Under the pieces are notes generated by a model. The model had not been told where the DNA came from. It did not search any database and worked only from the letters and a program-made list of their open reading frames with translations. A DNA stretch of 15,135 nucleotides, from contig DLTS01000052.1 in assembly GCA_002501485.1 (NCBI GenBank), positions 1 through 15,135 on the forward strand, read 5' to 3'. Source of the DNA: Acidimicrobiaceae bacterium UBA7830 (GTDB lineage: Bacteria; Actinomycetota; Acidimicrobiia; Acidimicrobiales; Ilumatobacteraceae). Shown here one piece after another: positions 6,016 to 13,416 of this stretch; position 1 is the stretch's first letter, and each line of letters starts with the position of its first letter. Made by a program: the position numbers and the translations under genes.

Positions 6016-7968
6016 ATGATGAACTACGTGAAGAACACCACAATTCTCCTCCTTGCCGCACTCACAACGACTGGCTGTATCGCCGACGACACCGACTCCG
6101 ACGGACAGCACTCATCAGGTACCGAAACATCCTCTTCAGCAACCGAGCCCAACCCGCCCACCGGAGCGTTTGGTCGAACTGGATTGCTGTTCGACACCGC
6201 ATGCGACGTCATCCTCGATGAAATCAAAACGATTGCTCTCACAGAAGTAACTCCATGGGGGCTCGAAAGCGACTACTGGATTCTTGAAGAGAGAACTGTC
6301 ATGGAAGTCGAAGAATCCGTTGGAGCGACTGAAATGTCAGACGCGTCGGCAGATTCCTCTACAGGTGACTTCTCAGAGACGAACACGCAAGAGGTTGGGG
6401 TCGATGAAGGCGACATCTTAGAAACTGACGGCATCCGCATTTTCCGTGCATCTAGTAACCAACTTGACGTCATCGATGTCGAAACGCTTGGTGTGACAGA
6501 TTCGGTCATCCTTCCTGATGGCACACACAATCTCGTACTCCACGATGGGCAACTCGCAGTGGTCTCCAACCTTTGGCAATCGTGGGACACCACGCACATC
6601 AGAGTCTTCAACGTCACTGAAGATGGCAGCATTGAACTTCAATCAACAGAGACTCTTGACGGGCGAACTGTCGGAGTGAGGTCAGTAAACGGTCACCTCC
6701 GCATCTTGTTAGAAACCTCCAACCGCGACCAGCTTGACTTCGTCTCCCCATGGGAGGACAACCTGACCGAAGAAGAAGCGCTCGAGCACAACATTGAACA
6801 AATTGAACGCTCGACAATCGACCAATGGATGCCAAGAGTCTTCCAAGACGGAGTCACTAACTCAGCGCTCAACTGCAATCAAATCGCGATCTCAGAGCAG
6901 TCCCCAACCGCGCAAACGACAACCTGGGTTGCAACCCGTGACATTCACCGCAACGAAATCACACAAGGGCAGCTCGGCATCATGTCGAGAGCTGACACAA
7001 TGTATGCAACTGCAAATAGTGTGCACTTCACCACCACGGCTTGGAACAGCGATGTTGAATGGCCTCAACAACCCGGGCCAAAGACATCTGTCCACTCTTT
7101 TTCGTTCAACACGAATGACACGATGTATCACCTGGCATCGGGAGCAATCCCCGGCGAAACCATCGGTCAATTCGCCCTCAACGAACACGGAGACGAACTA
7201 CGCATCGCCACCACACGCAACGTTGACGGAATCAGCGAATCCGCAGTCACCATTCTGACGGCCGGCGACAACAACACCTATAACGTTTTGGGTGAAGTCG
7301 GCGGCCTTGGCCTGACGGAGCGCATCTACGCAGTTCGCTACATCGGTGATCTTGCGTACGTCGTCACATTCAGAGAAACCGACCCGCTGTACGTGGTCGA
7401 TCTGACTGATCCGACTCAGCCGTTTGCAGCTGGAGAGCTCAAAATCCCAGGATATTCGAGCTATTTGCATCCGATCGCTGACGGCAAGTTGCTCGGCATT
7501 GGCCAAGATGCCGATGACAGAGGGCGAACACTTGGAACGCAACTCAGTCTGTTTGATGTCAGCGACTCAACAAATCCATTGCGACTTGACAAGGTTGATA
7601 TCGGTGGAGCGTCGGCGGCTGAATACGATCATAGGGCTTTCCTCTGGTGGCCAGCAGGTGAATTCACTGCTACCGCCAACTACAACGGAACCGTCACCGT
7701 TACACGCATGAGCGAACTTCAAACATTCGCAGAACCGGTCGAACTCGAACATCCAGTATCAGAAGATTGCCGTTGGTGGAATAGCACTACACGAGCACTC
7801 GTGATCGGTAACCAAATTGTGACCATCGATGCGACACATATTGCAAAATACGACTTAGAAACTCTTCGAATGACTGAAGCCAGTTCATACGTGGAAAGCA
7901 CGGAAACAGATTCAGAAACCGGTGACAATGCCAGCATCTCTGAGCCATCAATGGAACCAATGTGCTGA
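6016..7968 (+). CDS. Secreted beta-propeller domain lipoprotein (COG4880 / Beta_propel type)
   Basis: 650 residues. A basic start and hydrophobic stretch lead to TTTGC, so Cys21 is a probable lipid anchor (Thr at -3 instead of Leu is atypical). A Ser/Thr/Asp-rich spacer runs to about residue 50. The segment TNTQEVGVDEGDILETDG (122-139) is the hallmark of the secreted beta-propeller family, and later blade motifs such as YVVDLTDPTQP and LFDVSDSTNPLRL repeat about 80 residues apart. The propeller probably covers 140-620; the extreme C-terminus is acidic and ends in Cys. The biochemical role of this family is not established; it is extracytoplasmic and may bind ligand or partner proteins. AGGA at 6008-6011 gives 4 nt spacing to the ATG at 6016 and 7 nt to the ATG at 6019, so the second Met may be the true start. 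Confidence 0.9.
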   Translation: MMNYVKNTTILLLAALTTTGCIADDTDSDGQHSSGTETSSSATEPNPPTGAFGRTGLLFDTACDVILDEIKTIALTEVTPWGLESDYWILEERTVMEVEESVGATEMSDASADSSTGDFSETNTQEVGVDEGDILETDGIRIFRASSNQLDVIDVETLGVTDSVILPDGTHNLVLHDGQLAVVSNLWQSWDTTHIRVFNVTEDGSIELQSTETLDGRTVGVRSVNGHLRILLETSNRDQLDFVSPWEDNLTEEEALEHNIEQIERSTIDQWMPRVFQDGVTNSALNCNQIAISEQSPTAQTTTWVATRDIHRNEITQGQLGIMSRADTMYATANSVHFTTTAWNSDVEWPQQPGPKTSVHSFSFNTNDTMYHLASGAIPGETIGQFALNEHGDELRIATTRNVDGISESAVTILTAGDNNTYNVLGEVGGLGLTERIYAVRYIGDLAYVVTFRETDPLYVVDLTDPTQPFAAGELKIPGYSSYLHPIADGKLLGIGQDADDRGRTLGTQLSLFDVSDSTNPLRLDKVDIGGASAAEYDHRAFLWWPAGEFTATANYNGTVTVTRMSELQTFAEPVELEHPVSEDCRWWNSTTRALVIGNQIVTIDATHIAKYDLETLRMTEASSYVESTETDSETGDNASISEPSMEPMC

Positions 7969-8045
7969 CCACGGGCAGCCACTTGCGGCTTAGGTTCGTA
8001 TAACGAAGCAGTCGATCGGGCGAGGAACGCCAAGTGGGAGAGTTC

Positions 8046-8795
8046 TCACCCAGGGGCCGACACCCAAAACGACCTTGCGAGCGCAATAACGCCACCATCT
8101 TTGTCAAATGCCGCTGACGCCGCGCCACGCTTACGCCCATCCCACACGGGCTCGTAATCACCATTCCAGCCAACAATGGCAACGCGCTCACCGGCAGTGA
8201 CCTCCTGCCGCTGGTCGACGGCGTACTGGACGGTGAACGCCATCCGTTCACCATCACTGCCGCACACGTAAAACGCTGCGGTGCAGTCAAGCGCAGCCCA
8301 CAGGGAAGCGGACGCAGCGAGAGGAGATGTCGCCCAATCGGGCACCGTCCAATCTGTTGCGTAGCGACCGTCGCCAAGATGGGCGCCATGCACCTGCATC
8401 GACGTTGGATGAATTCCGCAGGAGAAACATGTCATCGAAATGTTGTCATCGAGAAACGGCACGAACCTCGAGCGCGCTTCCGCAGCGTCCTCAAGCGAAA
8501 CGGGTTCAGTTGTTACTGCATCGGGTTCCCACGGTGTCGCCTCCATGATGGGCACATCGCCGTTAAGCAACTGCACGGTGTCGCCTCGAACCACATTGAG
8601 TTCATCACCGAGTGGCACGTGATGACGCAGGGCAAATGTGTGAGGACCGTCAAGGTGTTCTGAAAACTGCCGAGCTGTCCAACCACCGTTACCGCTGCCA
8701 GCGGGACCTTCAAAGAATGGCTCGATTACAAGTGTTGACACAACCTCACCGTAATCAACGGGTAAGTAAATTTCCTGTGTTGTGCCGAAGGTCAA
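8046..8795 (-). CDS. Hotdog-fold thioesterase-like protein, substrate unknown
   Basis: 249 residues. FFEGPAGSGNGGWTAR (27-42) matches the GP.GS.NGG(Y/W)T segment of actinobacterial thioesterase-like hotdog proteins, and CFSCGIHP (123-130) with WAALDC (166-171) marks the second half, so the protein is probably a double hotdog. Family members usually act on acyl-CoA or acyl-ACP thioesters, but many are uncharacterised. The TTG start overlaps the stop of the upstream carrier gene (TTGA, 8795-8792), implying one transcript and coupled translation; no separate ribosome binding site is seen. A GTG at codon 19 is an alternative start but would trim the first strand. The pairing with an MFS carrier suggests the transported compound may be an acyl or carboxylic-acid metabolite; this is inference. 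Confidence 0.75.
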   Translation of the reverse strand: MTFGTTQEIYLPVDYGEVVSTLVIEPFFEGPAGSGNGGWTARQFSEHLDGPHTFALRHHVPLGDELNVVRGDTVQLLNGDVPIMEATPWEPDAVTTEPVSLEDAAEARSRFVPFLDDNISMTCFSCGIHPTSMQVHGAHLGDGRYATDWTVPDWATSPLAASASLWAALDCTAAFYVCGSDGERMAFTVQYAVDQRQEVTAGERVAIVGWNGDYEPVWDGRKRGAASAAFDKDGGVIALARSFWVSAPG

Positions 8796-10075
8796 CTCGC
8801 TAAAGCTGGCGTCGAAATTGTTGGCCGTCGAATCATAGTGACCAACATTCCTGCAGCGATGGCGGTTCCTCCACCGGCTGAGAACGCCCAGGTGTAATCA
8901 CCCGAGGCCTCTCGAATGACGGCCGCTCCCCATGCAGAAAGAGCCGCACCAATCTGATGAGCTGCGAACACCCAGCCATAAACGACCCCTACGTTATGTC
9001 GGCCAAACGCCTCAGCGCAGAGCATGATCGTCGGGGGAATTGTTGCGATGTAATCGAGGCCGAACAGAACTGCAAAGACACCAATTGACACGTTGTCGTG
9101 AACGACCGGCAAGAAAAAGAGACTCACCCCTCGGAACGAGTAGTACGCAAACAACAGCCGTCGTGGGTCATATCGATCGGTGAGCCAGCCACTGATCAGC
9201 GTGCCAACAAAATTAAACATCCCCATAACTGCAAGCCAATTCGCTGCGGTGACCTCGGCGAATCCATGCTCGGTTGCGTGAGCAATGAAGTGTTGGCCGA
9301 CAAGCCCATTGCTCGTCACCCCACACACCATGAACGTGCCTGCAAGCAACCAAAATTCTGGTCGACGCACGGCTCGTCGAAAGAGCCCACGATCAGGGGC
9401 CCTAGTTGGCTCGGGACTGCCACCATAGGGCGCAAGTCCAACATCAGCCGGTGAATCACGCATCAACCAAGCCGCTGGAATTGCCGTGACCACAAGTATT
9501 ACCGCGCCAATTTCGAGGGACCGACGCCATCCCGAGTTCGCAGCCAACGCTGTAAAGAATGGAAAGAACACCAATAACCCGGCACTCGTTGAAGCACCGA
9601 AAATCCCGGTGACTAGCCCTCGCCGATCAACAAACCAACGATTAGCAATCGTTGCGCCCAGGACGCTCGCTATCAGTCCACTCGCAAGACCCGCTCCAAA
9701 ACCAAACCAAAGATAAAACGACCACAGTGATTCGCTTCGAGCGCTAAACAAAAACGACACTGCAGCTAGCAGCAAGCTCATTACCGTCGTCGACCGAAGA
9801 CCAATTCTTGACATCACTAACGCTGCGAGTGGCCCGCCAACTCCGTACATTACGAGACTGATCGATGCAGCAATCGACAAAGTTGTGGTACTCCAACCGG
9901 TTGAACGTTCCATGTCAACGAGAAGAGCCCCCGGTGCAGCACGGCTTCCGGCCGTCATCAAAACTGCGATGACCGCAACCCCAACAACAACCCAGCCGTA
10001 AAACACCCTCTTTGGCGCATATTTTGGTATGCGTTGCCGGGGGGCAACGGGAACGGGGGGGTTCACATCTCGCAT
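8792..10075 (-). CDS. MFS transporter, monocarboxylate / oxalate-formate antiporter-like
   Basis: 427 residues with about 12 hydrophobic segments. FYGWVVVG (25-32) at the start of TM1 is characteristic of the OFA and MCT-like carriers of the major facilitator superfamily, and LTDRYDPRR in the TM8-TM9 loop corresponds to the second-half copy of the MFS loop motif. Inner-membrane carrier; an organic anion substrate is the best guess, not proven. The ATG at 10075 is chosen because it leaves a normal short cytoplasmic tail before TM1; a GTG at 10090 is possible, whereas the frame upstream to 10288 runs through the divergent tadA gene and is not coding. It is the first gene of a two-gene unit, overlapping the hotdog gene by 4 bp. 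Only 58 bp separate it from the tadA start. Confidence 0.88.
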   Translation of the reverse strand: MRDVNPPVPVAPRQRIPKYAPKRVFYGWVVVGVAVIAVLMTAGSRAAPGALLVDMERSTGWSTTTLSIAASISLVMYGVGGPLAALVMSRIGLRSTTVMSLLLAAVSFLFSARSESLWSFYLWFGFGAGLASGLIASVLGATIANRWFVDRRGLVTGIFGASTSAGLLVFFPFFTALAANSGWRRSLEIGAVILVVTAIPAAWLMRDSPADVGLAPYGGSPEPTRAPDRGLFRRAVRRPEFWLLAGTFMVCGVTSNGLVGQHFIAHATEHGFAEVTAANWLAVMGMFNFVGTLISGWLTDRYDPRRLLFAYYSFRGVSLFFLPVVHDNVSIGVFAVLFGLDYIATIPPTIMLCAEAFGRHNVGVVYGWVFAAHQIGAALSAWGAAVIREASGDYTWAFSAGGGTAIAAGMLVTMIRRPTISTPALAS

Positions 10076-10121
10076 CTTACGGGAGGTCACCCAAACTGGC
10101 CTCGTCAGATCACTATGGACA

Positions 10122-10127
10122 TAACCT
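10122..10127 (+). promoter_or_regulatory. Putative leaderless -10 element of tadA
   Basis: TAACCT lies at -12 to -7 relative to the ATG at 10134. TAnnnT at this exact distance is the established actinobacterial pattern when transcription begins at the start codon. No ribosome binding site precedes this ATG, which agrees. No recognisable -35 was found. Confidence 0.45.
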
Positions 10128-10133
10128 GCCGGT

Positions 10134-10616
10134 ATGGGAGTTCTCAAACCCGACGACTTCACCACCGTCGAACTCGACACGTGGATGTTGCAAGCACTTG
10201 AGGAAGCCCGCTCAGCAGAATCCCATAGCGACGTTCCTGTCGGCGCCCTCGTCATCCACCATCGTGGTGTGATTGCAGCTCGCCACAACGAACGTGAGTT
10301 GACCGGCGACCCAACTGCTCACGCTGAGGTCCTTGCCTTGCGCGATGCTGCCAGCGTCATCGGCAACTGGCATCTTGAGGAGTGCCTGCTGGTGGTCACC
10401 CTTGAGCCGTGTGTGATGTGCGCTGGCGCAATGGTCAACAGCCGGCTTGGCATGCTCGTCTTCGGCGCGCACGACCCGAAGGCTGGGGCCTCGGGGAGCT
10501 GCTTTGATCTCACAAACTCCGAGTTGTTGAATCATCGGATACCGCACATCGCCGGCGTTCGAAGCGAGGAAAGCTCGCAACTCTTGAAACGCTTCTTCGC
10601 CGACCGGCGACGCTGA
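10134..10616 (+). CDS. tadA: tRNA-specific adenosine deaminase TadA
   Basis: 160 residues with the zinc deaminase signature: His63-Ala-Glu65-Val (HAEV), where His binds zinc and Glu is the proton shuttle, and Pro92-Cys93-x-x-Cys96 (PCVMC), the other two zinc ligands. The flanking VPVGALV, TLEPC and GAHDPKAG (GAxDxKAG) segments are those of TadA rather than cytidine or guanine deaminases. It converts A34 to inosine in tRNA-Arg(ACG), an essential step in most bacteria. Length is normal for the family. ATG 10134 gives about 15 residues before the conserved first helix; an ATG at 10185 would cut into it. The tRNA-Ser(CGA) gene follows 51 nt after the stop; it is not a substrate but may share the transcript. 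Confidence 0.96.
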   Translation: MGVLKPDDFTTVELDTWMLQALEEARSAESHSDVPVGALVIHHRGVIAARHNERELTGDPTAHAEVLALRDAASVIGNWHLEECLLVVTLEPCVMCAGAMVNSRLGMLVFGAHDPKAGASGSCFDLTNSELLNHRIPHIAGVRSEESSQLLKRFFADRRR

Positions 10617-10667
10617 GTTCGCAACGGCAGTCGCCCTGACCAACGTTGGCCGATAGCCTCGGTCTAC

Positions 10668-10757
10668 GGAAGGATGCCAGAGCGGACGAATGGGACGGCC
10701 TCGAAAGCCGTTGAGGTCTTCGGGCCTCCGTGGGTTCGAATCCCACTCCTTCCGCCA
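10668..10757 (+). tRNA. tRNA-Ser (anticodon CGA)
   Basis: Complete class II tRNA with encoded CCA. Acceptor GGAAGGA (10668-10674) pairs with TCCTTCC (10747-10753), the discriminator is G10754 and CCA is 10755-10757. The stem ACGGC/GCCGT holds the loop CTCGAAA, anticodon CGA (10702-10704), which reads UCG. The variable arm GAGG-loop-CCTC marks it as serine. Its T-arm region shares 20 identical bases with tRNA-Ser(GGA) at 4431-4450. Confidence 0.97.
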
Positions 10758-10784
10758 AAGAGATGGCGACTGTCAGTCTCCATA

Positions 10785-10807
10785 AATGTGTCGTTTAGCG
10801 ACACATT
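10785..10807. terminator. Hairpin with the hydrolase stop codon in its loop
   Basis: AATGTGTCG (10785-10793) and CGACACATT (10799-10807) form a perfect 9-bp stem with the 5-base loop 10794-10798. The minus-strand TAA stop of the hydrolase (10797-10795) is inside the loop. It can serve as terminator for the minus-strand hydrolase and for the plus-strand tadA/tRNA-Ser unit. T-runs are short (TTTA after the stem on the minus strand), so strength is uncertain. Confidence 0.6.
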
Positions 10808-12348
10808 GTGTCGTCAGCTGGTGTGATTAGTTCGATGAGATAATCGTTGACGAGTTCATTGACACATTTGTTAACCCCGTACCCGGTGTGCTGATCGGCC
10901 TCCACTACGACGAGTCGGCCATCATCCAAGGCATCTGCCATTGACTCAGTTGATGAGAGCGGAGTCGCAGGATCACCGGTGGTGCCGATGACGACAATCG
11001 GCCCGGCGCCAACACCTGTGATGTCGACCCGCGGGTCGTGCGCCGTGGGGAAGAACGTGCAGAAGTACTGGCCCGCTGACCCTTCGGGTACAAGTCGAGG
11101 AGCCACCGCACGGTAGTCGTCAATGAGAGCGTCCTCCTCGGCAACGCTGAGGCGTTCTGCGGTGTCCGCACAACTGATGGTCTGAAATGCCTCAAGCTCA
11201 TTTCCGTAGGTTCCGTTTGGTTGGCGCTGGTAGTACGCGTCGTGTAGGGCAAGCAATCCTGAACCATCGCCAGATGCAGCCGCTGCAAGGGCTGCATCAA
11301 GGGTCGGCCAAAATGAATCTGAGTACATCGCTTCGATCACGCCGTTGATGGCGACAGCGAGATTGGCCGGCGGGCGACCGCTAGATGTCGGGGCCGGGTT
11401 TGCATCGAGTGTTTGAAGCAGCGCTTCAAACGCCGCCTCTGCGTTTCCATCATTATGAAATTTGCACGAGACATTATTACTGCAGCGTTGCAGAAACGTG
11501 GTGAGTGAGGCTTCGAATCCTTCAAGTTGTTGCAGAGATGACTCGAGGCTGTCGGCATTCGGGTCAGCTGCTCCATCAAGCACTGCTGCTCGAACTGTGT
11601 CGGGGAACAGTGTCGCCCAAGTAGCACCAAGTTCGCTTCCATAGGAGAACCCGAAGTAGCTGATCTTTTCTTCACCAAGGGCCCGGCGCAAAACATCCAT
11701 ATCTCGGGCCGAATTGTTCGTGCCTGCGTGAGTCGTCAATCCTTCGTTCGTACCGACGCATTGGTCAGCGAACTTTTGCGCAATTTCAACTAATGCTCGC
11801 CGTTCTTCATTAGTTTCGGGGGTGACGTCGACCTCTGCATAAAACGGGTCGTAATCGTCGATGCAATCGATAGCCGGAGTGCTTTGCCCGGTGCCGCGTG
11901 GGTCCCATCCGACAATGTCGAACCGGTCGAGTAACGCGTCGTCATAGATCTCGGACGCAAAGGCAGCAAGTACTGAACCACCGAACCCTGGACCACCTGG
12001 GTTGACCAACAGAGAGCCGATGCGGCGATCTTGGCTGCGCGCAGAGTGACGTACGACGTACAAAGTGATGGTGTCACCGTCGGGATCGCTGTAGTCGAGA
12101 GGGACGACAAGCTCTGTTGAATCGGTCTCTGAACTGAGCGGGGTCCACTCAAGATCAGGCACCACCACATCTTCGAGTTGTGGTTCAGCTACGGCTGTTT
12201 CACCCGAAAGCTCTCTTGAGTCGTCGACTGCGGGCTGCGACGAACTCACCGTCGTCTCAGACGACACCAGCCGCGCAGGTTGTGGCGCTCCACATGATGC
12301 CGCGAATGCAGCTATGACAACCGTACAGAGCACCCGATGCCACGTCAT
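10795..12348 (-). CDS. Alpha/beta hydrolase lipoprotein, tripeptidyl aminopeptidase (TAP/SlpD)-like
   Basis: 517 residues from ATG 12348. A hydrophobic signal ends AASC, so Cys19 is a probable lipid anchor; a Ser/Thr/Glu-rich spacer follows to about residue 65. The oxyanion-hole region NPGGPGFGGS starts at 116, the nucleophile is Ser235 in GFSYG (233-237), the acid is Asp459 in TTGDPATPL and the base is His487 in DQHTGYG. The order and the C-terminal TAP-like segment match Streptomyces Slp and mycobacterial Hip1/CaeA type exported hydrolases, which cleave peptides or esters at the cell surface. Six or more cysteines in the ectodomain may be disulfide bonded. No ribosome binding site precedes the ATG, but TACCCT lies at -12 to -7, suggesting a leaderless mRNA. 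Upstream in-frame starts to 12423 add a charged stretch that would spoil the signal sequence. Confidence 0.92.
   Translation of the reverse strand: MTWHRVLCTVVIAAFAASCGAPQPARLVSSETTVSSSQPAVDDSRELSGETAVAEPQLEDVVVPDLEWTPLSSETDSTELVVPLDYSDPDGDTITLYVVRHSARSQDRRIGSLLVNPGGPGFGGSVLAAFASEIYDDALLDRFDIVGWDPRGTGQSTPAIDCIDDYDPFYAEVDVTPETNEERRALVEIAQKFADQCVGTNEGLTTHAGTNNSARDMDVLRRALGEEKISYFGFSYGSELGATWATLFPDTVRAAVLDGAADPNADSLESSLQQLEGFEASLTTFLQRCSNNVSCKFHNDGNAEAAFEALLQTLDANPAPTSSGRPPANLAVAINGVIEAMYSDSFWPTLDAALAAAASGDGSGLLALHDAYYQRQPNGTYGNELEAFQTISCADTAERLSVAEEDALIDDYRAVAPRLVPEGSAGQYFCTFFPTAHDPRVDITGVGAGPIVVIGTTGDPATPLSSTESMADALDDGRLVVVEADQHTGYGVNKCVNELVNDYLIELITPADDTMCR
11411..11431. repeat. Perfect 9-bp inverted repeat inside the hydrolase gene
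   Basis: GTTTGAAGC (11411-11419) and GCTTCAAAC (11423-11431) flank a 3-base spacer. It lies in the coding region about 340 codons into the original frame and encodes ordinary helix residues (FEALLQTL). It could be an intragenic regulator site or chance. Confidence 0.6.
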
Positions 12349-12354
12349 AAGTTC

Positions 12355-12360
12355 AGGGTA
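12355..12360 (-). promoter_or_regulatory. Putative leaderless -10 element of the hydrolase gene
   Basis: TACCCT on the minus strand lies exactly at -12 to -7 of the ATG at 12348, fitting TAnnnT and a start of transcription at the A of the ATG. No ribosome binding site is present. No -35 recognised. Confidence 0.45.
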
Positions 12361-12425
12361 GGCCCGTAATGCACTTGCGCCACGGGTACTTAACATAAGG
12401 ACATGCGCATGGGCCCTCACCACAT

Positions 12426-12668
12426 GATGCCAGTCACCTTGACATCGAAATTGAAGCTTTGGTTCAAGACGCGCTTTCAGCCGCTCTCACCGGTTGAACT
12501 GCGATCGTGATCGCTCACCGTTTGTCAACTGTGCGTTCAGCAGATTGGACCATCGTTATCGACAACGGCGGTATCGCTGAACAGGGAGCCCTCGACGACC
12601 GTGTCGCAGCCGACGGATTGCACGCAAGCCAGTTGCGCGTAGGGAAGTTGCTTACTGAAGGCGACTAA
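12426..12668 (+). pseudogene. C-terminal remnant of an ABC exporter ATPase, with in-frame stop
   Basis: Reading the frame of 12441 gives DASHLDIEIEALVQ, then DALSAALTG, a TGA stop at 12495-12497, and in the same frame TAIVIAHRLSTVRSAD, followed by VIDNGGIAEQGALDD and a short tail to TAA at 12666. This is the D-loop to H-loop end of an ABC transporter ATPase (SxLD; the switch His of IAHRLSTV; D.G.I.E.G). The TGA stands where the family has Arg in GRTAIVIAHR, a single CGA-to-TGA change. Walker A, signature motif, Walker B and all membrane segments are absent: upstream lies the hydrolase promoter. So this is a decayed scrap of an exporter gene, not a functional protein. It ends 8 bp before the msrA stop. 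Confidence 0.85.
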
Positions 12669-12676
12669 CGCAGCGG

Positions 12677-13327
12677 TTATGGCGTGGCGTACGCCACTTG
12701 GCAGAACCCATGGTTGCAGTATCCAGCGGGATACTTGTGAAGGTAGCCCTGGTGGTAATCCTCGGCGTAGTAGAAGATACCGTCGCCAGCTTCGGCGGCG
12801 TCACAGATCTGAGTCGTAATATTTCCGTATCCCGAATGCGACAGCGATGCTTGATACTGATCGCGAGATGCGTCCACCGCCAAAAGTTGGTCAGGGGTCG
12901 TCGTGTAAATCGCTGACCGGTACTGAGTGCCGATGTCATTGCCTTGACGGTTCGCTGTTGTGGGGTCGTGGTTCTCCCAGAACGCCGCTAGCAGAGTCTC
13001 GATATTCGCAACATTCGGGTCGAAGACCACCATCACGATTTCGGTGTGCCCCGTTCGCGATGTGCAGGTCTCTTCATATGTGGGGTTCGGTGTCCACCCG
13101 CCCATGTACCCACATGCCGTTGAATGCACGCCAGGAATTTGCCACATGATGCGATCGGCTCCCCAAAAACACCCCATCGCGAAATAGATCACCTCGTGTC
13201 CATCTGGCCACGGCCCGACCAGTGGTGTGCCGAGAACGGGGTGCACCTCGGCCACGGCCATCGGTTCGGTGCGACCTGGTAACGCTTCTTCGGGTCGGAT
13301 CATGTCGGTTCGTTTTTGGAAGAGCAC
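12677..13327 (-). CDS. msrA: Peptide methionine (S)-S-oxide reductase MsrA
   Basis: 216 residues. GCFWG (52-56) carries the catalytic Cys53; Glu96 lies in GHTEIV; GTQYRSAIY (133-141) and YYAEDYHQGYL (186-196) are standard MsrA signatures; Cys204 and Cys209 near the C-terminus (GYCNHGFC) are the resolving cysteines, recycled by thioredoxin. It reduces methionine-S-sulfoxide in oxidised proteins. The start is set at GTG 13327 because LFQKRTDMIRPEEALPGR aligns with the N-terminus of long, E. coli-type MsrA proteins; the ATG at 13303 would lose that segment. TAATCT at -12 to -7 supports a leaderless GTG start. It diverges from the GNAT gene across 89 bp. Confidence 0.95.
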   Translation of the reverse strand: MLFQKRTDMIRPEEALPGRTEPMAVAEVHPVLGTPLVGPWPDGHEVIYFAMGCFWGADRIMWQIPGVHSTACGYMGGWTPNPTYEETCTSRTGHTEIVMVVFDPNVANIETLLAAFWENHDPTTANRQGNDIGTQYRSAIYTTTPDQLLAVDASRDQYQASLSHSGYGNITTQICDAAEAGDGIFYYAEDYHQGYLHKYPAGYCNHGFCQVAYATP

Positions 13328-13333
13328 ACGCTG

Positions 13334-13339
13334 AGATTA
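13334..13339 (-). promoter_or_regulatory. Putative leaderless -10 element of msrA
   Basis: TAATCT on the minus strand lies at -12 to -7 of the GTG at 13327. It fits TAnnnT and independently supports the GTG that was chosen from homology. No ribosome binding site or clear -35 is visible. Confidence 0.45.
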
Positions 13340-13404
13340 GAGCGATTCTCGAAGTCGATGCACTCCGGGCACTCAACATTTGTTAACCCAAGACCGCATC
13401 CGCG

Positions 13405-13410
13405 CATACT
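13405..13410 (+). promoter_or_regulatory. Putative leaderless -10 element of the GNAT gene
   Basis: CATACT lies at -12 to -7 of the ATG at 13417, matching four of six bases of TATAAT. A TTGTTA at 13380-13385 could be a -35 with a long 19-bp spacer. No ribosome binding site is present, consistent with leaderless transcription. Confidence 0.4.
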
Positions 13411-13416
13411 TACGTC

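Noticed and set aside
10076..10288. Upstream extension of the MFS gene through the tadA coding region
   Set aside because: It would add 71 residues of non-family sequence antisense to tadA; TM1 begins normally after the ATG at 10075.
12349..12425. Further ABC transporter sequence before the fossil
   Set aside because: Read in the fossil's frame it shows no Walker B or signature motif; it is the promoter region of the hydrolase.
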